Origin: a virus
Virus record (IMG/VR): IMGVR_UViG_3300017732_000014
Coordinates: 1 to 45,637 of that record
DNA: 45,637 nucleotides
Strand: one strand, 5' to 3'
The notes below the pieces were generated by a model. It saw only the letters and a program-made list of their open reading frames with translations, was not told the origin of the DNA and made no database searches. Position numbers and translations under genes: made by a program. Below are positions 10,555 to 22,200 of this stretch, piece by piece (position 1 is the first letter of the stretch; every line of letters starts with the position of its first letter).

Positions 10555-13500
10555 TTATTTCTTAGTGATTGTTGATGAGAAGGTAATCTTCACTGAGTTA
10601 GTAGCAGGAACATTTGCTCCTAACAATATATTTAACCTTGCTTCATTACCAGCGGTAAATTCAAACGAAGGAATAATGAGTTGATAATCTGTTCTCAAGT
10701 TTCCATACTCGGTATGGAATATATCTGTGCCATCATCTGTGACACCAAATTCAATAAACTCTTTTTCACCATCTTGTAAGTTTTCTGCAACAACAACTAC
10801 CTTCGCACCTTTAGCAGCTGCAACAGAATATATGTTAGATCCACCGTTGTTTGATGATCCTTTAGTTAATGTTATAACCTCTGATAAGATTTTAACATCA
10901 GCAAGTTCAAACTCTTTCAGATCTCCATCAAAAACTTTAACACCATTATAACTACCAGTTCCGAAACCAGTATTTAAATACACATCACCTTGATCATCCA
11001 ATCTTAAAATAGGATCTACATAAACACCTGTAGAAACACCAAGATCAAAATACTGTTTTGAAGTATGTAGGAATGTACTTAGTGCATTTGTATTATCAAA
11101 TGTAGTATCTGCATTATTAAATGTCATCAAGTTTGCAGTAATTTCAAACTGTTGACTTGTCTGAGATCTAATTGTATCTACTGAGAAGAAGTCAAGTGCA
11201 GTTGTTGTTAACTGCATTGTATTACTTCCATCATTGTAGAAATACAAGATGTTTTCATTTGATCCAGCAGATAATTCTGGAATTATATAAGTGTTTTGAT
11301 CAACGTCTTTTACTCCACCAAGTGAACCCCAGTTAGTTCCATCATAACCTTCGTAAGTTAGAGTTGTAGTATTGTATCTGATAGATCCTTGCTCAGCTGT
11401 TCCTCTCTGAGCAGTAGATCCATTTGGAATTACAAGGGATGTTTCAGCATCAATAATAACTCTCTTACCAGAGTTAGGTCTAAGTAATAAATCACTAACG
11501 TCTGTATTAATTACATTGTCAAATAATCTTAAGTCACCATTAATACTTAATGGAAGATCTCCTAGAGGTCCTATTCTTAATTCCTCAATATCTTCAAATG
11601 TTAGAGGAGCAACCGCTAATTGTGAATATGTAAGTTCTGCAGAACCATTTTGTAATGCACCAGATGTGTGAACTGGTTCATTACCACTTGTAGCGGTAGT
11701 ACCAGCACCTGTTACTTCATATAAGTTATTTTTGTACTTAACATATTCACCTAACGTTACAGGAGTATTTGCATTCCAATTTGTATATGCAGGAGCAGAT
11801 ACGCTTACAGAACGTACCTTCTTCATATTTACAAACTCAAGATGATTTGGTGTGACTCTAATTGTATTAATATTATCGTTAATAAACCATAGAGTATTAT
11901 CATTGGCACCAACAGTTTCTTCTGCTAATATTGTAGTATTTCCATCTAAGTCTCTTACACCTCCCAAAGATGACCATGATAAAGAGTTAGTACTATATCC
12001 TTCATACTGATTTGTATCTGTGTTATATCTGATACAACCATCTTTTACAATACCAGCAGTAGGTCTTTCTGCTGTGTTACCAACAGGAATAGCAAGAGCA
12101 GTATTAGTTAAGACGTCAGCAATTCTTCCTGTGTCAGGAGCAACTATAACGTCATATCCACCCAAAGATGATAGACTATTATTAGAACTTAATAATTTAA
12201 GATAATCACCAACACTTACAGAAGCACCTTTTAACTCTCCAGATCCTGTAATATTACCACTCGTCGCTGCAATTTGAATTGTAGACCCTACATTAACACC
12301 AGCAGCATCTATAGCAACACTATTTGTTAATGGATCTGTAACCGCAAGAGATAGGTTTTCATTTGTAACCGCAGTAATAGAACTCGTTACAGTGGCAGCA
12401 AGAGTTGCAGTTGCACTAACAGTCGCATTTGCAATCGCAGCAGCAACTATATCTGCGTCTGGTGTTACTAATTTTTGTACACTAAATTCACCATCATCTA
12501 CTTTACCTTTTACAACTTCTTCTACAACAACATCAGTAACTGTTATCTCTAGACCACTACCAAATGTCTTAGGGTTGTTTGTGTTGACAGTAATTAATGC
12601 TTCATCATTATCATCACCACCCTCGTTAACATGGTCTACATTTTCTGTAGCACAGAAATAGTAAAGATTAGGTGTATCATCAGCAATCTTAATTGTATGA
12701 TTTGTTCCGTCTACAGTTACACCATTTGTGTATGTTGCACCAAAGAAATTAAATACAACTGCTCCAGCAGTAGTTGGGTTTGCACTTAACGTAAGTGTGG
12801 TTCCGTTGACGACTGATAGTACAGTTGTACCATCAGGAATAATACCATCTCCAGATACTTTCTCAACAGTAAATCCTGCTTGAATACCAGTTGTCGAAGC
12901 GACTGTAATAGTTGGTGTATTAGCACTTAATGTTGTACTTAAATTTTCAACTCTACTAGGTGCCCATCTACCATCAGGGAATTGAGATAAAGCAAATACA
13001 TGACTACCATTTGTGTTATCACTTAAATCAAACGTATAACTGTTACCAGCATACACTGTCCAAGAAGGAGTCATTACTGCTCCGTTACCATCATTAAGAT
13101 CTAAAAAGTAACGATATTCAGTAACAGCAGTGTTAATATCATATGCTACTGTTGGTGCAGCATCTCTTACAAGAGTAAACCCATCTTGGAAACCAAATGT
13201 ATCACAAATAATATAGGAAATATTATTATTAGCATTGGTCTTAACTTTCTGAATTTTAACTGGAGTACCAGCAGAAGTAATTGCTGAAATTGATAACGTA
13301 ATGTTGTCAGCAGGAGTTGATCCACCAACAGATGCACCTGGTAGTGTAACTGTATCACCCACCGCATAGAAGTAACCTTCAGATCCTGTGGTAACAGTTG
13401 CAGATAATACATCACCCACCGCATCTCTAGTAACATCAAACGTTGCACTACTACCATTTCCAGATGTTTGACTAGGTGCCACTCCAGTATAGTTTTGATT

Positions 13501-16056
13501 TGCAGCACCACCTACAGTTGTTGAAGTTGTAATATTACTTGCAAGTATTCCACCACCAGCATCTCTAACCAAATCTCCTACACTAACTGTATTAGCTGGA
13601 AGAGAGGTGCTTGTAAATACAATCTTATCAACCTGTAAATTAGTGACAGCATATACTTCTGGTTGTACAAGATCAAATGAACTTACATTTAAGACATCTC
13701 CTATTGTATAACCATTACCACCATCTACTATGGTTACTTCACTAGCAAAACCTAGAGTTCCAACAGTATACTCAAATCCACTACCACCACCATACTCAGG
13801 TTCAAAATTAACAACCAGTGCACCAGCTATGGTTGGTAGAATTGATAACTCTACAGTTGTAGCATCTACAATTTGTGTAACTGTAGATCCAGCAATAATT
13901 TCACCATTACCACTTACTTTTACTACAACCATTCCAGCAACGATATTAGAACTATCTGCAACTGTTAGGTAAGTTTGATTTTGGTTAACAACTTTTATAT
14001 CTGCCTGACCTGGTTGTGTAGGTCCTGCAGACATCGTAAACTGTGTTGCACTGTCAACACTAGCGACAGTAACATTAGCAGGAATTTGTGCTGTGTTATT
14101 AATATTCTGAATTAGTTCAACACTATCTCCAACTTCAACACCTGTTGTACTAGCAACAGTAACTTGTGGACTTCCTGCCTCAATAGTATCAACACTAATT
14201 GCAAGGTCATTACCACCAGAACCTGGTTGAACACCAGCAGCACCACCAAGTTGATTACCTGGTATATACAGTGTATCGCCTGGTAAGTATCCCTGACCCG
14301 CTGCAACAATGGTTACAGCATTATATGAATTATTTCCTCCTGCAAATATAACCTCGACATTAACACGCAATCCAGAACCAGCAGAAGTTAAGTTTTGAAC
14401 TAAAATATTATTATAATTATTAGCACCACCCGCTGCAATACCACTATATTGTATTGCTGTTACACCAGCGTTAGAGTTAAATGTAACACCTAAAAACGAA
14501 AGTTCTCCTCTAGCATATGTTGTAACATTATTGACTGCAGTAGCAAGAGTTAATAGATCACCAGTTGTATAACCACTACCAAAATCAGATATCTGATCTA
14601 ATGCAGCAATCGCACCAAAGTTACCACCAAGAGTAATCTGTAAACCAGAACCTAATGTTGCAGCATCTGCACCGTTTACATCATATAAATCTGCAGCAGC
14701 AATACTAATTACATCACCTACTGCATAACTTCCATCGCCAGGTGCGTTAACAATAAATTCAGATACTGTACCACCAATAGTATCAACAACTAATTGGAAT
14801 CCATTCTGTTGTGAATTTGGATCAGTAAGAGTTAATGAACCACCTTGAAGTGGGTGAACACTACATCCATAATATACAATTAAATTATTTGGGTTAGATG
14901 GGACTGCAAATGTTATTACTTTTGTTGCTGCAGCAAAGTAACCAGCAAGAAATTGTGCACCAGTTACAGTAGATCCATCTAATTCATATGTAACACCATC
15001 TGCAGCATCAAGAATAGTGTTAGCATCATCTTGTGTAGTAGATATGAAAATTGGGTGTTGATTGTTTGTACTATCACTACAATCAAAGACATATGTTTTT
15101 CCTTTTAGTAGGTTAAAATCTCCACCTAAAAATCCATCAATGAAATATTTGTTACCTAAAGAAGATTTAACTATAAATGTTTGAGTTCCTGCAAGAGGAA
15201 TAGATCCTGTTAATACATCACCTACAGTATAGTTTGATGTAACAGATACAAATTCACTACTGGTAACTCCACCAAAAGGTTGTACACCACCATTCTGTAC
15301 GTTGAGGTTAACCAACATACCAGTTCCATTACCACCTGTTAATGGAATACTTTTGAATATACCACTAGGATAGTTTGAACCAGATGTAACAGTAGCAGCA
15401 AAAGAAGATACAACCACATCAGCAGTCATCTGTGTACCACTACCACCTGTTACATTGAGGTTTGTATATGATCCAGGATAGTAGTTAATACCACCGTTTG
15501 TAATTGCACCAGATATCTGATCAACAGTGAAATCAATAGTAGCACCAGTACCACTACCATTACTAACAACAGGAATGTTTAAGTAAACGCCAGGTGTATA
15601 TGCACTACCTGCTTGAGTTATACTTCCACCAAATCCATCTATAGTTGCACCTATAGTTGCACCATCACCAGTACCACCTATGACAGGAATTTCAGAGTAA
15701 GTTCCTCCATCATAGTTAGAACCAGTATTAGTAATTGAAATACCTAATGTATCAAGACTGTTTTTCTCAATTATAAAGTCTCTATAATATTTGACACTTG
15801 TCGCAGCAAGATCTGATAATTTCTTTCCTGCACTAGCAAAACCTAGTACACCTGTACCATTACGGTATATTCCAAGCGAGACATCATTTACAAATGCTAA
15901 ACTAGGAGCAGATACTAAACCATCTCCTAGTTTTAAATTACCTGTTGAAAGGTCTGAACCTCCAGCGGTAACTGTAAATATTTGGGTACTTATATCATTT
16001 ATTTTGACCCTTTGCTGTTCAAAGGTATCAGTACGTGCTACATTAACTGCTGGCAT
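10555..16056 (-). CDS. Fibre-like structural protein with tandem beta-repeats and cupredoxin-like segments, 1833 aa
   Basis: The N-terminus (1-90) resembles the base of a phage fibre. Residues 107-260 hold four tandem repeats of about 38 aa with G(S)xYxxGxYxxIPVxGGxGTGA. Residues 300-412 look cupredoxin-like, with NQHPIFIS (H334) and YYGCSVHPLQGG (C398, H401). A second, degenerate copy at about 980-1158 has GSHVFALS (H1019) and YYFCATENVDH (C1135, H1142) and is split by an inserted module (1041-1105). That module has relatives at 630-677 and 694-752. The C-terminal third has two copies of IRYNT...YEGY..x.W.SLGGV, common in phage fibres. The start overlaps the 3' end of the 68-aa gene by 14 nt. 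Role inferred: adsorption fibre or baseplate appendage; metal binding is untested. Confidence 0.88.
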   Translation of the reverse strand: MPAVNVARTDTFEQQRVKINDISTQIFTVTAGGSDLSTGNLKLGDGLVSAPSLAFVNDVSLGIYRNGTGVLGFASAGKKLSDLAATSVKYYRDFIIEKNSLDTLGISITNTGSNYDGGTYSEIPVIGGTGDGATIGATIDGFGGSITQAGSAYTPGVYLNIPVVSNGSGTGATIDFTVDQISGAITNGGINYYPGSYTNLNVTGGSGTQMTADVVVSSFAATVTSGSNYPSGIFKSIPLTGGNGTGMLVNLNVQNGGVQPFGGVTSSEFVSVTSNYTVGDVLTGSIPLAGTQTFIVKSSLGNKYFIDGFLGGDFNLLKGKTYVFDCSDSTNNQHPIFISTTQDDANTILDAADGVTYELDGSTVTGAQFLAGYFAAATKVITFAVPSNPNNLIVYYGCSVHPLQGGSLTLTDPNSQQNGFQLVVDTIGGTVSEFIVNAPGDGSYAVGDVISIAAADLYDVNGADAATLGSGLQITLGGNFGAIAALDQISDFGSGYTTGDLLTLATAVNNVTTYARGELSFLGVTFNSNAGVTAIQYSGIAAGGANNYNNILVQNLTSAGSGLRVNVEVIFAGGNNSYNAVTIVAAGQGYLPGDTLYIPGNQLGGAAGVQPGSGGNDLAISVDTIEAGSPQVTVASTTGVEVGDSVELIQNINNTAQIPANVTVASVDSATQFTMSAGPTQPGQADIKVVNQNQTYLTVADSSNIVAGMVVVKVSGNGEIIAGSTVTQIVDATTVELSILPTIAGALVVNFEPEYGGGSGFEYTVGTLGFASEVTIVDGGNGYTIGDVLNVSSFDLVQPEVYAVTNLQVDKIVFTSTSLPANTVSVGDLVRDAGGGILASNITTSTTVGGAANQNYTGVAPSQTSGNGSSATFDVTRDAVGDVLSATVTTGSEGYFYAVGDTVTLPGASVGGSTPADNITLSISAITSAGTPVKIQKVKTNANNNISYIICDTFGFQDGFTLVRDAAPTVAYDINTAVTEYRYFLDLNDGNGAVMTPSWTVYAGNSYTFDLSDNTNGSHVFALSQFPDGRWAPSRVENLSTTLSANTPTITVASTTGIQAGFTVEKVSGDGIIPDGTTVLSVVNGTTLTLSANPTTAGAVVFNFFGATYTNGVTVDGTNHTIKIADDTPNLYYFCATENVDHVNEGGDDNDEALITVNTNNPKTFGSGLEITVTDVVVEEVVKGKVDDGEFSVQKLVTPDADIVAAAIANATVSATATLAATVTSSITAVTNENLSLAVTDPLTNSVAIDAAGVNVGSTIQIAATSGNITGSGELKGASVSVGDYLKLLSSNNSLSSLGGYDVIVAPDTGRIADVLTNTALAIPVGNTAERPTAGIVKDGCIRYNTDTNQYEGYSTNSLSWSSLGGVRDLDGNTTILAEETVGANDNTLWFINDNINTIRVTPNHLEFVNMKKVRSVSVSAPAYTNWNANTPVTLGEYVKYKNNLYEVTGAGTTATSGNEPVHTSGALQNGSAELTYSQLAVAPLTFEDIEELRIGPLGDLPLSINGDLRLFDNVINTDVSDLLLRPNSGKRVIIDAETSLVIPNGSTAQRGTAEQGSIRYNTTTLTYEGYDGTNWGSLGGVKDVDQNTYIIPELSAGSNENILYFYNDGSNTMQLTTTALDFFSVDTIRSQTSQQFEITANLMTFNNADTTFDNTNALSTFLHTSKQYFDLGVSTGVYVDPILRLDDQGDVYLNTGFGTGSYNGVKVFDGDLKEFELADVKILSEVITLTKGSSNNGGSNIYSVAAAKGAKVVVVAENLQDGEKEFIEFGVTDDGTDIFHTEYGNLRTDYQLIIPSFEFTAGNEARLNILLGANVPATNSVKITFSSTITKK

Positions 16057-16249
16057 TTTGGATTAACTCTCTTAATAAGGACTTAAGTTCAGAGACTTCA
16101 TTCTTCAACTTATTTATGTCGTCCAGTGCGGAACCTAGTTGTTTTGATTTGCGTCTAGACTCTATGGCAGAATCATCAAGATTAATGATTGCACCAGTCT
16201 TTTGGTCTCTCACTAGACCATCATGTCCAGACACTTTGACAAATTTCAT
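16043..16249 (-). CDS. Small coiled-coil protein, 68 aa
   Basis: The start is ATG at 16249, nine bases after the DUF4815 gene stop, and the 3' end overlaps the next gene start (16056) by 14 nt in another frame, typical of a packed late operon. Residues 1-26 form a small domain with VSGHDGLVRDQKTGAIIN. Residues about 35-65 (LGSALDDINKLKNEVSELKS) have heptad spacing of hydrophobic residues and should form a coiled coil. No Shine-Dalgarno sequence precedes it, so expression probably depends on coupling to the upstream gene. Function is unknown; the position between two giant virion genes suggests an assembly factor or a minor baseplate component. Confidence 0.82.
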   Translation of the reverse strand: MKFVKVSGHDGLVRDQKTGAIINLDDSAIESRRKSKQLGSALDDINKLKNEVSELKSLLRELIQNASS

Positions 16250-16258
16250 ATGCGGAAA

Positions 16259-19200
16259 TTAGAACGCAGCGACTGCTCTTATATCTTGAACCTTGGGAAC
16301 AAATGCAGGATCTGATCCAGACATCACAATTTTAATAGCAAATGATGAATATTCTGGAAGATCTGAAACACTATATTTTAAATCTTGATAAGAAGATTGT
16401 TTCTCTACAATACCTGATATTGTATTTTCACTTGTTGCGATTTCAAATGAATCTGGTTCACCTGATGTGTTAAAGTATATCCAATCAATATCTTCAAAAT
16501 TCTCTTGACTAGATGCTTTCTTATATTTAAAGAACACTGTAAGGTCACCAATGTCTTTGACATTTGCTAGTAAGTGTACATCAATCGCAGTTGCTGGATT
16601 TGTAATAGTAACTTCTTTAGTTACATACTTAGCAATAGAAGAACCATTCTTAGATGTATCTTCAGCAACAAAGTCTAAACCATTAGTGTACATTACCTTT
16701 CCAACCTCAAGATATGCATTCTCTTCGTCTGGTTGATTTGGATACTTAACAAAATCACCAACACGGAATATATCAGCAAGTTGATCACCAGTAACTGCAT
16801 TTCTATTGAAGAGAACATTATCAATTATTCTACCAGTAAAGTCATCGTTTATTGGTTGTACATCATTTCTCAAAGTTAACTGTTGAGTTTGACTATTCCA
16901 TATAGTTGCTTTACCAGTAATCACGTTGTCATAAGTCTCATTTAATATGTTTGGATTACGTGCCACGACAGTAGCAGCATCATCAATAGAAGCAAATACC
17001 TGTGATGGATTTGAATCTACTGTAACTGCACTAAGACCCAATTGATTTCCTAGTGTTACTGTCTCTCCTTTTTGGAAGAACTGACTTGTCTTAACTCTAA
17101 CATATACAACCTGACCATTGACTCTAGCAATAGTACCAGTTGTTTTTGTAGTTACACCCTTAATTGTTTGATCTGCTTGTAATTGTGTACCACCATTTCC
17201 TGCAAGATTAAATTGATATACAGGATAGAATTCAATAACTTGATCTCTTCTACCAAATCTATCTTCTTGTCCAGTAGCATTTTCAATTCTGTTTGATACT
17301 GTTTTCACAGTAGCACTTGACAAGTCTATTATTGGACTTAAATGAGACACACTAGACGATATAGACATTTTATAAGTAAGTGACTCAGATACATTGTTCA
17401 AAGTTTCATTGATACTGGATGCAATGAATTTTTGATTAGTAAAGTAATGTGGTTCATTTAAAAATGTTTTCTCATAACTTGCTTGTGCGTATGATGTATA
17501 ATTTACAGATCCAGAATCTACAGGAACTACATTAGTTGTCTTAACTTCTGTGTTTAAAGTTGTGCCTGTAAATGACAAGTATGATACTTGTGGATATAAT
17601 GTTTCAAACTTTCTATTGAAAGTAGCATATACCATATCTCCACCACCAATAGCATTACCAGCAGCTTGAGAACTCGACTGTATATTATATGTGTCAACAC
17701 CAGAATTACTTACTTGGAATAATGTGCTGTTTAAAATAGATGCAGTAACACCACCAATTTCTTTAGCAGATCTGTAGAACACATAAGAATTTCCAGTGGT
17801 CTCAAATCCATGATCTCTATGATTTACTTTAACAATAGAGTTGTTATTTTTGAATAACTTAGAAGTTGAGTTAGTGTTAGCACTAGCATTTGTTTCAAAT
17901 GGATTTGTTTCTAGAAGTTCATAACCAAGATTTTCATTCTTAACTAAAAGTTCTGCTGGTCTAGATGTATTGAACTCTGCACGATACATTGTAAACTTAA
18001 GATCTTCAAATATATCCTCTGTCCAACTCTCGGTGTTTTGAGAACGGTAAACCGAACCTAAACCTGGTTGAGTTGTGATGACCGTACTTGTTGCTATGTC
18101 GGTTTCTCCCAACTTAGATGACCATAACTCATAGTCAATAGAATCTGTCTCAATTACAAGAGCATATTCTGTATCATTTTGTAGATACACTGGATAATCA
18201 AATCCAAAATGTGTAGGAGTTGTTGATTGTGTAACACCATCCGTATCAACCGCTACACCCATTCTAACTGCTGGTGTATCTATTTCTATAGATGTCACGA
18301 TTTCACATCCTCCAGCACCATTTCCGACGCCTTTGACAACAACTGATGGTGCTTCTGTATATCCAAATCCAGATAGTGATACCTCAGCATTGTAAATCTT
18401 ACCACCAGAAACTTCTATGCTTGCTGTAGCAGTAGATCCGCCAGGTAATTGTGGACTCTCTATTGTTAGAATTGCACTGTCGTAATTAAGACCAGGATTT
18501 GTAACTCTGATACCTGATAACTTACCACTATTTTTTGCAATAGCAAGAACAAAATCTGTACCACCTGTATCATTAGCAAGAGTTACAGATGGAATAATTA
18601 GATCTTCATTTGGTAGGAATGATTTACCATTATGATTGCTAAGAACAACAGTATAAACTTGTTCGTTAGTAAGACTATATCTACCAGATGCAGTTGCAAC
18701 TAATTCTACATTATTCTTATCAAACACTTTAAGTATAGGACCTGACGCAGTAGAAGATGCACCAGTAACATTTTCACCCTTGAGTATTGACATGTTACCA
18801 CTAGCAAAACACTTAAGGAATGTGTTGGGTGTTAATGTTTTTTCACTGCCAGGTACAATATTTTTTGCTGGTTTTTCAGCATCCACATTTGTGATATATG
18901 TTTTAATAGGAATTGTTGTACTCTTCTTACTGAAATACAAATCAATACCAGTTACAAAACAACCACCATCTAGATTTTCTACTTTAAATGTTTGTGCAAG
19001 AGGATTAGGTCTTACAGGATTGTCAGTATTACTTTCGATTAACTGTACACCCTCATTAGATTTAAAGACAGATGGTTTTGTAGACACAATACTTGAAGGA
19101 TTCTCTGGAAGAATACCTGTAGCATAATACTTAACTTCTGTGTAACTATCAACATCTGTTTTTGCTGCATTAGTAGCACTAGATGTAAATCTAAATGTTA

Positions 19201-22200
19201 GAGTTCCTACAGTGAAGTTTAAAGATTCTGCTGATGCATCATATCCAACAGTATCAATGTCTCCACCCCATATAGCATTTTCATTAGGAGGTGTTCCTGC
19301 TGGTAGTATAATCAAACCACTAGCATTACCATACTCATCTGTAGTAATAGATCCATTAAATGCTGATAGAGAGTTTCCTGCAATACCAGTATATCTAAGA
19401 TCAGGATTTACCCAACGACTAATATCTCTACCTTCTAAGAAAACATATAATCTTGTATTAGGTTTCATCCTACCAACTTTAAATTTGATAGGTACACTTC
19501 TTGCAAAGAATGATAATGATGTAGAAACAATACTATCACCTACAGATTTAGTCTGTAGACCTTTACCTACTTCATTATTTTGTGGACTGATGTTAGAAGA
19601 ACTTCCAACAGATGCAGTTTGAACTGATGTATTAGCAACTTGTGTATTGACATTGCCTAATGAATTAATAGCAGTAAATGATGATGTAGCACCTACCCAG
19701 TTAATAACAAATGAATTATGTAAACTAGAGAAACTTTCTTTTACACTTTCTTTTGCCAAGAATATATTGAATAGATCTGTATTTGTATCTACAACAACTG
19801 GTTCTATACTTGAATCATACCACTGATCTATTGATGGAGATACATCACTATCACCAACATACTGAAGTACAACAAATGGGTTTGGATTTACTGTAGATGA
19901 TGCAAAACTATTTCCTAATAAAGACAATGGAGAATATGGTAGTGTAACCATATGTCCTGTCTTCTTATATCCAGAAACTGCTCTTTGATCTTCTCTTGTA
20001 TTAACTTCTACTAATCCTACAGAATCTTCTTTAGATTGTGGACGTAGTACAGATTGTTGAGCATCAACAGCACAACGATAATCTAATGATTTAAGATTAC
20101 CAACTTTATGTGCTTCAAAATTATCAACAACAAAACCAGACTTAAATCTGTCAAGACCTATCTCATCCTTAACTTGCATGTTAAGTGCTTGCTGTTCTAG
20201 TATGCTAAGTGTTGTGTAGTATTCTAATCTTTCAATACGTTTCTCTAATTTACCAATGTCACGCATTGTGTAACGTTTATTATCAACTGGAGTTATTCTT
20301 ACATCTTTACTTGTCTTGGTAAATGCAGGAATATATGCATAGAACAATGGTACTGCATCTTCTATTGGATCTGGTTTAGTTGGGTTAAGAGATGAGTTAC
20401 CCTCATTAACTACAAAATTACCTTTCTTATCTAAGAAGATACCATCAATACGATCTAAGTATTGAACTTGACTGAATGAGAATGTATATTCTAAATTCTT
20501 ATCAGGAGCAGGACTACTTGCAACAATAGCACCAGCACCAGAGAATGATCCTTCTGTTCTTTCTAGTGTTGATGTATCAAGGAAACCTGGTATAATAGCA
20601 GTGCTATCAACCTTTGGTCTAAAGTCAATTACGTTCTTGAGTTCTGTAATACCAAGAACAGATGAGTCGAATGTTGGAATCTCATCTTCTGAAACTCCTG
20701 CCTCATGTAAGTAACTATCAATAGTACAGAAATCTCCTTGTGAATGCTCGAAGTAATCGAAAGAAATAACAAGTTGACCAGTTGTTTCTTCAAAACCTGG
20801 TTTTAAAACAATACGGGATACATCATAGATTGTATCTCTTTGTCCATCATCAAATGTATATCTTGATGTTACATCAGTACCAGAAATTATATTACCAGCA
20901 GTATCAATCTCAGGAGGTTGTGATGATGTTCCTTCATAAACGTAGTTTAATTTAAAAGCATCTGCATAAGATAAAATTTCTACAACTTCTGTATCATAGT
21001 CTGTACCTCTTAATGGCACAACACGATCACCAGCAGATGTAACTGTGATTCTCTTATTTTTTACTACAGTCTTAAGTCTTGGTTTTGCATTAGATACTTC
21101 TAGTGTTGCGGTTAACTTAAGTTTAGGGAAAGTACCATTAGATGGTATATTTCCAAAATATGCTGATGATAACTGTAAACTAATACTACCTGATGTTAGT
21201 CCACTAGCAGTATCAGTAGCAGATGAAATATCTACAACATCTGTTGGAACATAAATGATATCACCTTTTATTATGTCAGGTGCATCGCCAGGATCTAATA
21301 CAGTAATGATATAATTCTCTTCACTGTATGCAGCAAATCTTTGTGTACCAAATGGTAACTGTGCAGCGAATGTAATTGTACCACCACCTGTAGTTGCAGT
21401 AGTTACAAAATCTCTACGGAAGTAATATTTAATTTTAGTATCATCTCCACCAGAAGATATTTGAGATACTTGCTTACTACCAGTAGAAAATAGTAATGTG
21501 CCCTTTGCAGCATTGTCTACCTTTGGACGTAATCTTACAATACTAGCATTAGTAACTGCACCAGGCAAAGCTGTGTCTAAGTAAATTCTAGATTTGTATG
21601 CTCCTTCTTGTTCTGTTGCATACTGAACAATAGATCTAACAAGATTATTATCATCATCTGAGAATTGTACAAGGTCACCTTGCTGTACAGCAGTTGATGC
21701 ATCAGCACTGAAACTTGTTGATTCAATAAATGTAGATCCTTGTGAACCAAAAAATGTATAGTCAGTTACAGTCTTAATCTCAGAATACTTTTGACTATCT
21801 ACGACAACATCAGCAGAGAAATCATTTGCATTTCCAGAACCATAAGCACAACCAATAGACTTAACATTTTGTGGTGTATATGTAGTGACTGTGTTTCTAT
21901 ACAAGATAGGAACAATACTTGCAGCAGCATTAGGAGCAGATGAACCCTCTGGATTTTTTACAGTGATAGCAGGAGGTTGAGCATACTCAATACCTACAGC
22001 AGATCTATTAGCAACAGATGCTTTATAAAGTTTACCATCTGTAGTTCTTGAAAGATCTATCTTAGAACTATCAAACTCTAGACCATTAATTAATAGAGTA
22101 GCACCATCAGCATATCCTAGTCCTCTATTTTGAATTATGAAATGTGATATTGTATTTTCTTTTGCAATTCTTACAGTTACACCACCCTCATCTCTAATTG

